The position numbers were made by a program, and so were the translations under genes. Shown piece after piece: positions 25,688 to 32,928 of a DNA stretch of 64,000 nucleotides (its first letter is position 1; each line of letters opens with the position of its first letter). Origin of the DNA: Nitrososphaera sp964556935 (GTDB lineage: Archaea; Thermoproteota; Nitrososphaeria; Nitrososphaerales; Nitrososphaeraceae); NCBI GenBank assembly GCA_964556935.1, contig CAZKXR010000009.1, positions 17,399 through 81,398 on the forward strand. The letters run 5' to 3'. Under the pieces are notes generated by a model. That model did not search any database, had not been told where the DNA came from, and worked only from the letters and a program-made list of their open reading frames with translations.

Positions 25688-27205
25688 ATGTTGGGAAAGA
25701 AATTATTTATTTTCATCATCGCCCTGACATTGGCCTTCTCTGTGGTAAGCAGTGTTGACCCTTTCTTTCTGAACAACACCAAGGCCTTTGCAGATAACGG
25801 CAGTGATGATGAGGAAGATGAGGAAAAACAGAACAGTAGTGAAGATGAGGAAGAAGATGATGATAGTAGTAAGGATGATGAAGATGAGGATGAACGCGAT
25901 GATGATAGTAGTAAGGATGATGATGAAGATGCCGAGGAAGAAGACGATAGTGACGAGAAAGACGATGACTCTGACGAAGAGAAGGATGACGAGGAAGAAG
26001 ATGATGACAGCGAAAAAGGTCGCAGCGATGACAAGGATGAAAAATCCGAGGACAAACTTGTACAGCAGTTAGGCCAGAACAGCAAGGCTTCACTGAAGAT
26101 TGAGGATGAGACGGAGCTGGAAGTCGAAATTGAGGACGGCGATCTGGCCGACGGCATGTACGATGTCCAATTTTCATGCACAAGCCCGGAAGTCAACGAG
26201 ACATTTGACATCATGGTGACAAATGGAAACGGAGAGTCAGAATTCAAGCTTGATTTGGCTGAAGGATCCTATTCCGGATGCGAAGTCAAGGTTGGCGATC
26301 TATCAGCAGAATTTGACAGATTCACCGTGGCTGCCCGCGAACACGAAGAGGAGGAGGAAGAAGATGAAGACAAAGAACGCGAACATGACATGGACCGTGA
26401 ACAGAAATCAAAGGCAAAGCTTGACGTAGAACACGACGGCGTAGAAATCGAGATAGAGATGGAAGGTCTCAGCATGGCAGACGGCCTTTATGATGTCATG
26501 TTCTCATGCGAGGAGCAGAACGTAGAGAAGACATTTGAAGACGCCTTTGAGGTAAAAGACGGCAAGGGAGAATTTGAGACCAAGTTCGACCTTGAAGAGG
26601 GCACATACAACGGCTGCAAGGTAACCATCGACGAAACCGTCATAACATTCGACTCCTTTACGGTTTTGAACAAGGAAGTCAGAGAGAGCAGGCACGATAG
26701 GGAACAAGAGATCGTTTCTACCAACACAGCCAGTGAGATACACGAAAGACACATCCAAGCCCAGCCGGCAAGCCCAGGACCTTACGAGCCAGGATTGGAG
26801 TATATGCTTACTACGGCAGGAACGGCTGAAAACGACGACATGGTAGAAGACGCTGAACTTAACCTTGAAGCAGCAGTCTGGAAATCCAACAATGCGTTGG
26901 TCTTCCTGGACATACTTGGCGGAGACGTAACGATCGGAGACAAGACCTACGAGATTGTCCTCGGCTACGGGCTGTTCTCGATGAATTCAGACACCTTGCG
27001 AGCAAGAGCATTTGCTGTGGACGATGCCGGCGACGTGTTTGTGCTCAAGCTCCGCGGCGTGGCAGAAATGCATGAGGAAATGCCAGAAGACGAGAACGAA
27101 CTGGATTCGCTCCACCTCATGTTTGAAGGAAACAGCGGCCCGTCCAAGAACGAACTAAACGGCTGGGAGCTTTTCCTTGACGGGGCGATTCAAAAGTCTG
27201 AATAA
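25688..27205 (+). CDS. secreted hyperacidic protein with duplicated two-Cys domain
   Basis: A 505-residue protein with a signal peptide (about 1-35, cleavage near KAFA-DNG), then about 85 residues of almost pure Asp/Glu/Ser/Lys (36-120), two copies of one domain (about 132-214 and 242-327) joined by another acidic stretch, and a C-terminal domain (about 370-505). Each copy has the pattern DG(L/M)YDV.FSC ... F.LDL.EG.Y.GC, with cysteines 164/198 and 274/310 probably disulfide-paired. The tail domain (LNLEAAVWKSNNALVFLDI, YEIVLGYGLFSMNSDTLRARAF) is not recognised. Calcium or other cation binding and a cell-surface role are inferred only from composition. Confidence 0.75.
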   Translation: MLGKKLFIFIIALTLAFSVVSSVDPFFLNNTKAFADNGSDDEEDEEKQNSSEDEEEDDDSSKDDEDEDERDDDSSKDDDEDAEEEDDSDEKDDDSDEEKDDEEEDDDSEKGRSDDKDEKSEDKLVQQLGQNSKASLKIEDETELEVEIEDGDLADGMYDVQFSCTSPEVNETFDIMVTNGNGESEFKLDLAEGSYSGCEVKVGDLSAEFDRFTVAAREHEEEEEEDEDKEREHDMDREQKSKAKLDVEHDGVEIEIEMEGLSMADGLYDVMFSCEEQNVEKTFEDAFEVKDGKGEFETKFDLEEGTYNGCKVTIDETVITFDSFTVLNKEVRESRHDREQEIVSTNTASEIHERHIQAQPASPGPYEPGLEYMLTTAGTAENDDMVEDAELNLEAAVWKSNNALVFLDILGGDVTIGDKTYEIVLGYGLFSMNSDTLRARAFAVDDAGDVFVLKLRGVAEMHEEMPEDENELDSLHLMFEGNSGPSKNELNGWELFLDGAIQKSE

Positions 27206-27213
27206 GAGGTAGT

Positions 27214-27252
27214 GCAGGCATCCGCCTGCCACCCTTTTTTAATTTCTTTTTG
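27214..27252. terminator. hairpin plus T-tract between convergent genes
   Basis: GCAGGC at 27214-27219 pairs with GCCTGC at 27224-27229 across an ATCC loop, followed by CCC and a T6 run (27235-27240), then AATTTCTTTTTG. It lies just after the acidic-protein stop and overlaps the end of the opposite-strand MFS gene. T-tracts terminate archaeal RNA polymerase; the hairpin may be incidental. Confidence 0.5.
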
Positions 27253-28467
27253 TCAAGTTTCAGTTTGGCTTAGCCGACTGTACTTTCTTTGGAACAGAAA
27301 CATGGCCAGCCCGGCTATTGCGGTTGGAGTCAAGCTATAGTACACAGCATAGTCCAGACCAAGGTTATCCCAGATGTATCCAAAGGCAAAATTGCTCACC
27401 AAAAAGCAGCCGCCCAGCACCAGGTTAAAGACGCCAAAGGCCGTTCCCCGCAGGTCGGATGGCACGAACCGGGGCACGACGGCCCGCTGTACTGTTTCGT
27501 AGACTCCGGCATACAGCCCGAAAACCGCGGCAAAAACATATGCGTAAAGCGAGTTTCCAGACAGCAGGATCATCAGGATCGAGGAAGCCGCGAATATCGC
27601 GTAGCCGAGGATCAGCACCTTTTCTTTTCCAACCCTGTCGGCAAGGATGCCTGCAGGAATTCCGATGACAGTGTGAAATACGTTGATCACAGCGTAGACC
27701 AGAGGTATCATTTCCTTTGCCACGCCCAGATCGGATGCCCGAAGCAGGACGAATGAAAAGTTAAAAGCTCCAAGGCCAAAGATCCCAGAAATCACCAGAA
27801 GCAGGGCAAACTGCCTGTTTGTCTTTACAAGCTGAGAGATGTTTGAAAGTATCGTTCCTGTACGCTTTTTTACCGCAACCTCCTTGACAAAGAAAATCAG
27901 TACCAGCAGTGCGACGATCCCAGGAACAATGGACATGACAAACACGCCGCGCATGTCCATGACCTGCAGCAATCCAAAGGCGGCGACAGGGCCAACAATG
28001 GCCCCCATCTGATCAAGGGTCCTGTGCATTCCAAAGGCCCTGCCGGCCTTCGATTCAGAGACCGAGTCGGCTATCAGCGCATCGCGGGGAGCTGTTCTCA
28101 GGCCCTTGCCGACTCGGTCTCCGGCCCGTACCAGAAAAGCATCCATCCAGCTGGCGCTGGCAGCAAAGAATGGTTTGCTTGCAGTGGAAACGGCGTAGCC
28201 AGCTAGGACGAAGGCCTTCCTCTTGCCAGTCTTGTCGGAAAGAGAACCGGACACCATGCGAAAAGCATAGCTGGTAAGTTCTGCGGAACCCTCAATGGCG
28301 CCAAGTATTGCTCTTGAGGCTCCCAGCGTGCTGACCAGGAAAAGCGGGAGTATACCCAGCACCATTTCGGTGGAAAAGTCGGTGAAAAAACTCACAAGGC
28401 CAAGCGCGGTAACGTTGCGCATGCCTTTTTCCTTGCCCTTTGCATCAGGAGAACCGCCAGAACTCAT
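27253..28467 (-). CDS. major facilitator superfamily transporter
   Basis: A 404-residue membrane protein with about twelve hydrophobic spans. The MFS loop 2-3 signature is present as SGSLSDKTGKRKAFVLAGY, and the equivalent in the second half is AGILADRVGKEKVLILGY, showing the internal two-fold symmetry. GDRVGKGLRTAPRDALIADSV is typical of the MFS subgroup of putative drug or metabolite exporters in archaea and bacteria. Substrate unknown. It is convergent with the acidic-protein gene and shares the terminator region. Confidence 0.85.
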   Translation of the reverse strand: MSSGGSPDAKGKEKGMRNVTALGLVSFFTDFSTEMVLGILPLFLVSTLGASRAILGAIEGSAELTSYAFRMVSGSLSDKTGKRKAFVLAGYAVSTASKPFFAASASWMDAFLVRAGDRVGKGLRTAPRDALIADSVSESKAGRAFGMHRTLDQMGAIVGPVAAFGLLQVMDMRGVFVMSIVPGIVALLVLIFFVKEVAVKKRTGTILSNISQLVKTNRQFALLLVISGIFGLGAFNFSFVLLRASDLGVAKEMIPLVYAVINVFHTVIGIPAGILADRVGKEKVLILGYAIFAASSILMILLSGNSLYAYVFAAVFGLYAGVYETVQRAVVPRFVPSDLRGTAFGVFNLVLGGCFLVSNFAFGYIWDNLGLDYAVYYSLTPTAIAGLAMFLFQRKYSRLSQTET

Positions 28468-28611
28468 CTTCTAGCTGCTCCAATGTTCTGGGAAAAGGGC
28501 AGTTTCAAATCCAGCAGAATGGTTTTGTTGCGTCTTACCTTTAATGTTTCACAGGCTACCCTCTCCCCGGCGTGCTTTGGCAGTTAAATCCGCTTTGAGG
28601 CCCGGAAATTC

Positions 28612-28872
28612 ATGGAGATTGAATCGTTTATCCAGCTGCACCTGAAAAAGGAGCGCAGGCATATCAGCAAGTACAACAATCCGACTATCAACAGGCATAT
28701 CCAATACCATGTATCTATGATAGAAAGGGCGCCGCGAACAATGCCCGAGATAGAGGCCATGATTCAAAGAAAGAGAATTGAAATCAAGAATGCGCGCAAC
28801 ATTTCTGAAAAACAGCGCCTGAATAGAGTACGACGCTCTGGAATGGCTAAAGGGCGCAGTGAAATATCATAA
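28612..28872 (+). CDS. small basic hypothetical protein
   Basis: An 86-residue highly basic, helical protein (LHLKKERRHISKYNN, EAMIQRKRIEIKNARN, LNRVRRSGMAKGR). The ATG is preceded by TTAAAT at 28584-28589, about 26 nt upstream, indicating a leaderless transcript. Charge suggests nucleic-acid association, but there is no known motif. Located at the edge of the AT-richer block that contains the AbiV-like gene. Confidence 0.5.
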   Translation: MEIESFIQLHLKKERRHISKYNNPTINRHIQYHVSMIERAPRTMPEIEAMIQRKRIEIKNARNISEKQRLNRVRRSGMAKGRSEIS

Positions 28873-29020
28873 TCATGGCAGGCTTTCAGAAGATGTGTAT
28901 TACTGTTAGACAGACCTTAGGCGTCCGCTGAAATTGCAGGGATCAAGATTGAAGATCAGAATAACGGATAACTGTAATTCAGAACGCAACTATCCAGACA
29001 GCAAGCTAAAGTAAGTCTTT

Positions 29021-29614
29021 ATGATCACTAGAAACATGCCAAAGAAACCCCAAGAAGCAATTACTATCACAGTATCACAAGCTTACAAATCGATCAATAT
29101 GTGCAAATCAAATGCGTGGGCACTCATGAATGATGCTATATTCTTATGTGCAAATGACCGCCTACAGTATGTTCCGATCCTCATGCAATTTGCATTTGAG
29201 GAAATCGGCAAGGCTAAAATCATTTATGACAAGATCAGATCAGTTAGCCAAGCCAATACAATTACACTGACAAAAAGTGATCATTTGTACGATCATGAGT
29301 TTAAGCTGAAAGTCTTTCTTCAATTATTGGAGGAAATGCACGATGAAATCAAGACAGGAGTGGTCTTTAGCAACTATCCTGAAGGAAACAAACAGGCGAG
29401 CAAAGAATCCGAACCGTTTCTAAGGAACTCGAAATCTGCAATAAGAGAATTGATCGAACAAGGTCATAGGTTGAGATTGGATAGCTCATTTGTTGATTTT
29501 GACGTACAAACGGGAGAGCCTAAGATTGGACATAATTTAGATAAAATGACTCTAAAATCAATGGCTGAAGCATACCAATCTGTAAAAGAACTGTTCGTTT
29601 ATCCGCCCATTTGA
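29021..29614 (+). CDS. AbiV-family (HEPN-like) protein
   Basis: A 197-residue helical protein matching the AbiV abortive-infection family: an N-terminal SNAWALMNDAIFLCANDR helix, FAFEEIGKAKIIYDKI (the EExGKA signature), and DHLYDHEFKLKVFLQLL (the conserved His/Lys helix). Known family members in bacteria arrest phage growth, in lactococcal AbiV by blocking translation. No second defence gene adjoins it, so an antiviral role is inference; some homologues are housekeeping-like. A start at the ATG at 29036 is possible. The DNA is AT-rich relative to core genes, suggesting transfer. Confidence 0.7.
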   Translation: MITRNMPKKPQEAITITVSQAYKSINMCKSNAWALMNDAIFLCANDRLQYVPILMQFAFEEIGKAKIIYDKIRSVSQANTITLTKSDHLYDHEFKLKVFLQLLEEMHDEIKTGVVFSNYPEGNKQASKESEPFLRNSKSAIRELIEQGHRLRLDSSFVDFDVQTGEPKIGHNLDKMTLKSMAEAYQSVKELFVYPPI

Positions 29615-29691
29615 GTTTCTATGACCGGACATTCGACGCCTTAAACTATGACCCTTTAATTATACAGAACCGAGTCAAAGACTGTTTAAAT

Positions 29692-29721
29692 ATTAGGCAA
29701 ACCTAATTAGGCCCACCTAAC
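29692..29721 (+). promoter_or_regulatory. tandem TTAGG-N4-CCTAA boxes over a core promoter
   Basis: Two inverted repeats follow one another with a 14-bp step: ATTAGGCAAACCTAAT (29692-29707) and ATTAGGCCCACCTAAC (29706-29721). They begin at the 3' edge of a TTTAAATA TATA box (29685-29692) and end 5 nt before the ATG at 29727, so they cover the expected transcription start. The TTAGG...CCTAA form resembles boxes of DtxR/IdeR/MntR-type metal-responsive repressors. No DtxR gene is in the window. Confidence 0.6.
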
Positions 29722-29726
29722 TGACC

Positions 29727-30095
29727 ATGAACGTCTTGACATTTGATGATCACTCAACTGCCATGCCGTTGCTGCAAGAGCTTGTCGACGGCATGTCGTA
29801 CAGGATAATCATGTCCACCATTGATGACGCAAAGACCGCCATTCAGATTTCCTTGGAAAACTCGCTTCCTTTAAGCTCCACTTACAAAAAGATCAAAAAG
29901 CTCTACGAAGTCGGAATCCTGTTTGTAGAACGAATCGAACTTGACGGCAAAGGAAAGAAGGTCTTTTACTACAGAAGCAAGATAAAATCCATGGAGTTCA
30001 ACCTTACAAAGGATCAGGTCGTCCTGCAGTTTGAAAAGAACGACGTCCGCATATCCTCTGCATTGATAAACATAGACAACATTACTGCATCGTAG
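29727..30095 (+). CDS. winged-helix transcriptional regulator (ArsR-like fold)
   Basis: A 122-residue protein with a winged-helix core: YRIIMSTIDDAKTAIQISLE, then ENSLPLSSTYKKIKKLYEVG (recognition helix), then the wing FVERIELDGKGKKVFYYRSKIK. This is the layout of small archaeal ArsR-like regulators. The ligand is unknown; there is no Cys/His metal site. The gene begins 5 nt after two TTAGG-N4-CCTAA boxes that overlie its transcription start, so it is probably regulated by metal status through another factor, or by itself. Confidence 0.75.
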   Translation: MNVLTFDDHSTAMPLLQELVDGMSYRIIMSTIDDAKTAIQISLENSLPLSSTYKKIKKLYEVGILFVERIELDGKGKKVFYYRSKIKSMEFNLTKDQVVLQFEKNDVRISSALINIDNITAS

Positions 30096-30368
30096 TAACA
30101 CTGTTGATATTACAATCCTACAACATGATCTATGTCCTAGCTTCGCGCGTACGTTTCTTGACGAGATAACTATTCGCTTGTGAGCAGCACAGTCATTGCA
30201 AAAGATAATGGCCCTGTTAACTTGTTGGCTCATGTTACGGATGTTAAATGAGGGCTCGTAGTTGCTCGGTATACCAAGCAGCGCCTAAGTATCTCGGTAG
30301 ACTGACAGATATGCCATACAAAAGAAACATGCAAAAACCTTTAAATTCTGTCCAAGCTTTTGTTTTTA

Positions 30369-30535
30369 AAAGTGGCCACGTTCGTTCACACTACGTAATT
30401 CTGCCCCTGTAGTGCTTTTGATAGCGAATGTGGCATTTGATCCCTGTGCGATTATTGCGACATCATCACTCCGGTCTTGCTGCATTTGTTATCAGAGAAA
30501 CACATGAGAATTGTAGCATGTGAATCGTTGTCACA
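30369..30535 (+). ncRNA. candidate structured RNA
   Basis: In a 455-bp gene-free stretch (30096-30550), a TTTAAA box at 30340-30345 precedes an RNA-like segment by about 27 nt. GCCACGTTCG (30375-30384) pairs with CGAATGTGGC (30425-30434), ten pairs with one G-U, and inside it CACTAC (30389-30394) pairs with GTAGTG (30409-30414). A further CACATG/CATGTG hairpin lies at 30501-30522. No long open frame fits. It could be a free RNA or the leader of the gene at 30551. The rest of the stretch shows nothing I can identify. The 3' end is a guess. Confidence 0.4.
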
Positions 30536-30550
30536 TTAGAGTATGGGAAA

Positions 30551-30811
30551 ATGGGAAAAGAAATCAAGGTAATTAAGAAGGACAAGGTAACAAGCGAAAG
30601 CTATACGTTCATTGGCGATTCAAGAGGGTTGTCTGCCATGAATACCAGTAGCAGCAATCCAACTGACAGTGCCGCTTCAGACAAAGAAAGGAAAGTCAAG
30701 GATGATGCGTTCAAACTAAGAAACGAACCGAAGAAGAACCTCAAGGCTCGTGCCAAGTCAAGAATGACAGGCGGTCATAGCTTACAAGGACATTCGCCAG
30801 TTTATGAATAA
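30551..30811 (+). CDS. lysine-rich, probably disordered small protein
   Basis: An 86-residue hydrophilic protein: basic start (MGKEIKVIKKDKV), a Ser/Asn/Thr-rich centre (SAMNTSSSNPTDSAASD) and a basic second half (KFRNEPKK-like stretch NEPKKNLKARAKSRMTGGH). No hydrophobic core or motif is evident, so it is likely disordered. The candidate structured RNA immediately upstream could be its 5' leader. Whether it is translated is uncertain. Confidence 0.4.
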   Translation: MGKEIKVIKKDKVTSESYTFIGDSRGLSAMNTSSSNPTDSAASDKERKVKDDAFKLRNEPKKNLKARAKSRMTGGHSLQGHSPVYE

Positions 30812-30892
30812 GTTATCGTCGTCAGGCTAGCAGATAATGTGTCGGCTGATAAGAGCAGTTTTTTGTCAGAACAAGAAAAAAGAAGAAAAGGA

Positions 30893-32650
30893 TTAGATCG
30901 ACGGCCGGAATATCGATCCCCTGAATCTGGCCATGGCGACGACGCTGGCCATCACAACCACTATTATGGCCATGGTTACAGGGAATTCCGGAGTCACAAC
31001 AGCCTTGGCGGTCTGAAGGTCGGTCTTGATCATGCTTATGTGTGCCTTGACCTCGTCAACGGGCCTTCCATCATCAATCATTTTGACTAGGTTCACCCGC
31101 ATGTCGATCTCGATCTTTTCCATGAGCTCTGGATCATCTTCTTTGATATCGCCTTCGATGTTTTCGTAATTTTCGAGGTATGCTTCTACAGCTAATGCCT
31201 TGGCTCTCTGTGCGTTACCCTCTTCATATTCTTCTGCCGCCTGATCCAGAAGCTCGTTTATCCGGGTGATGTATTCCCAGCCACCAAGTTTGATTTCTTC
31301 CTCTTCTTCTTCAAGTCCCAGCGCTTCCTCTAATTCATGCACTATTCCGCCGATGACAGTCTCTACTTCTTCAGAGCTGGCGTTGGCTTTGGTAAGTGAG
31401 TTCAGTTGTTCAAAGAATTCTTCTGTCTCCTCGGCTTCATGGCTTGGAACCTGCGCCTTGATTGAATTAAAGACTGCCTCAGCTCTGGCAATGAACGCCG
31501 TCGAGTCTTGGTATTCTATCATCTCTACAATCTTGCCTGCTTCAACACCTTCTTCATACTCGTTTTCTGCAGTTTCAAGCAGAGTAATAGCCACCATTGC
31601 ATTGAATTTTGGATCGCTTCTTTCTTGTTCTATAACAGACGTGTAGGCTTTGTCAAGCATTCCAGTAATTTCTGTTACCTTGCTCTGGAAATCTGAAGCA
31701 GAAAGGGTATTTGCCTGGTTTCCCAGTGCGGTAAGAGAACTCTTTAGCTGGGCGTTCAATGCTTCATCATGTTCAGCCAGTTCCTCTTCAATCAGCGAGA
31801 AAACCTCTTCGATTGGATGACCGGAATGGGCAATTGCAAGCTCGACGTTTCCAGCTTGTTTGTTTGCTGCGGCCTGCGCCAAGTGTCCCTTGATGAATTC
31901 AATGTTGGCAGCGAACTTTACATCCTCGTTTTCAGCACCGGATGGCACCGCCTCTTCAAATTCATGCATTATGCCTGATACCAGAGTCTCGATGTCGCCG
32001 GGGTCAGCCTTTGCATTGACACTGTTGACCAGCTGTTCAAGGAACTCTTCTATTTCTTCGGCCTCGTGCTCGTCTATATCAGCCTTAACAGTCTCAAACA
32101 ATGCATTTGCCCTGCTTATGAAGGCGCTTGCATCCTGGTATTCGATCATTTCTTTGATCTGCCCGTTCTCAACTCCTTCCTCGTATTCAAGTTCTGCAGT
32201 TTCTAGGAGGTTTGAGATCACGGCCACCACAGTAGCAACCTCTGTAGCTTCTTCACCGGCAACGGCCTCAACCGCCTCGTCGATCAGGTCGACGATTTCA
32301 TTCACTTTTTGTTCAAATACTTGGCTGGTATCCGAATTGGCTGCGTTTGGAAGGGCTGTAAGTTTTGCCTTCAAGTCTGCTGCAAGTTGAGGATTTGCGT
32401 CAGACAGCGGTTCTTCCATCAGTGTAAATACTTCTTCAATTGGGTGACCGGCGTGAGCAATGGCCAGTTCTATATTTCCAGATTCTTTGTTTGCGACTGC
32501 CTGTTCCAAATGGCCTTTAATGAACTCAGCATTTGTAATAAAATCAGACTCTTCTTGCGCAAATGCTGGAGTGTTTACATTTAAGACCAATGGTGCAAAA
32601 GCTATTATTGTAGCAATCGCAACTGCACTAATCTTGGCAGAGAGATTCAT
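30893..32650 (-). CDS. secreted repeat protein with PEF-type C-terminal sorting signal
   Basis: A 585-residue protein with a signal peptide (1-31, cleavage after PAFA), two tandem copies of about 195 residues (about 40-235 and 249-445) sharing FIKGHL.QA and IAH.GHPIEEVF, a related third unit (457-548), and a C-terminal TPEFPV + hydrophobic span (558-573) + basic tail, as in archaeosortase PEF/PEFG-CTERM substrates. The third unit (AKALAVEAYLENYENIEGD..DPELMEKIE) resembles the extracellular helical domain attached to FTR1-type iron permeases, so metal or iron handling at the surface is a guess. Start at ATG 32650; a 16-residue N-extension (32698) is less signal-like. Confidence 0.75.
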   Translation of the reverse strand: MNLSAKISAVAIATIIAFAPLVLNVNTPAFAQEESDFITNAEFIKGHLEQAVANKESGNIELAIAHAGHPIEEVFTLMEEPLSDANPQLAADLKAKLTALPNAANSDTSQVFEQKVNEIVDLIDEAVEAVAGEEATEVATVVAVISNLLETAELEYEEGVENGQIKEMIEYQDASAFISRANALFETVKADIDEHEAEEIEEFLEQLVNSVNAKADPGDIETLVSGIMHEFEEAVPSGAENEDVKFAANIEFIKGHLAQAAANKQAGNVELAIAHSGHPIEEVFSLIEEELAEHDEALNAQLKSSLTALGNQANTLSASDFQSKVTEITGMLDKAYTSVIEQERSDPKFNAMVAITLLETAENEYEEGVEAGKIVEMIEYQDSTAFIARAEAVFNSIKAQVPSHEAEETEEFFEQLNSLTKANASSEEVETVIGGIVHELEEALGLEEEEEEIKLGGWEYITRINELLDQAAEEYEEGNAQRAKALAVEAYLENYENIEGDIKEDDPELMEKIEIDMRVNLVKMIDDGRPVDEVKAHISMIKTDLQTAKAVVTPEFPVTMAIIVVVMASVVAMARFRGSIFRPSI

Positions 32651-32772
32651 AGAGAATCGTCTTTTTCTGCCGAATTTAAAACAAGATGCAATTCTCATTT
32701 CTGAGAATATCCAACAATTCCCGGAATGCGCATACGAATGCTTTTATTGTCCAGCAGGAGATCAGTTGTTGG

Positions 32773-32928
32773 ATGGTAGGGGAAGCGATTGCAAACTTTG
32801 ATTCCTATGTCATCGTCGCTGTAGGATTGTTTGTGGTCGGCCTGTTTGCAGTAATGGTTTATGAAAGATCTGATTCAAAGTTCAGGCAGCATCAGCAGCA
32901 CGGAGCTGCAGACAAGGACAGAAAGTGA
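32773..32928 (+). CDS. 51-residue single-span membrane protein
   Basis: ATG at 32773. The product has a short outside part (MVGEAIANFDSY), one membrane helix (VIVAVGLFVVGLFAVMVY) and a basic, His/Gln-rich tail (ERSDSKFRQHQQHG). It overlaps the start of the helicase gene by 68 bp in another frame, so the two are probably co-transcribed. It shares its type with the micro-proteins at 7007 and 25516. Function unknown. Confidence 0.5.
   Translation: MVGEAIANFDSYVIVAVGLFVVGLFAVMVYERSDSKFRQHQQHGAADKDRK

Noticed and set aside
25600..26247. Long serine-rich open frame opposite the acidic protein.
   Set aside because: It is the antisense of GAN/GAW (Asp/Glu) codon runs; the plus-strand frame has a signal peptide and repeated domains.
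30240..30310. tRNA-like segment (GGGCTCGTAGTTGCTCGG...) in the gene-free stretch.
   Set aside because: No acceptor or T-arm pairing (TTC-type loop) could be found around it.
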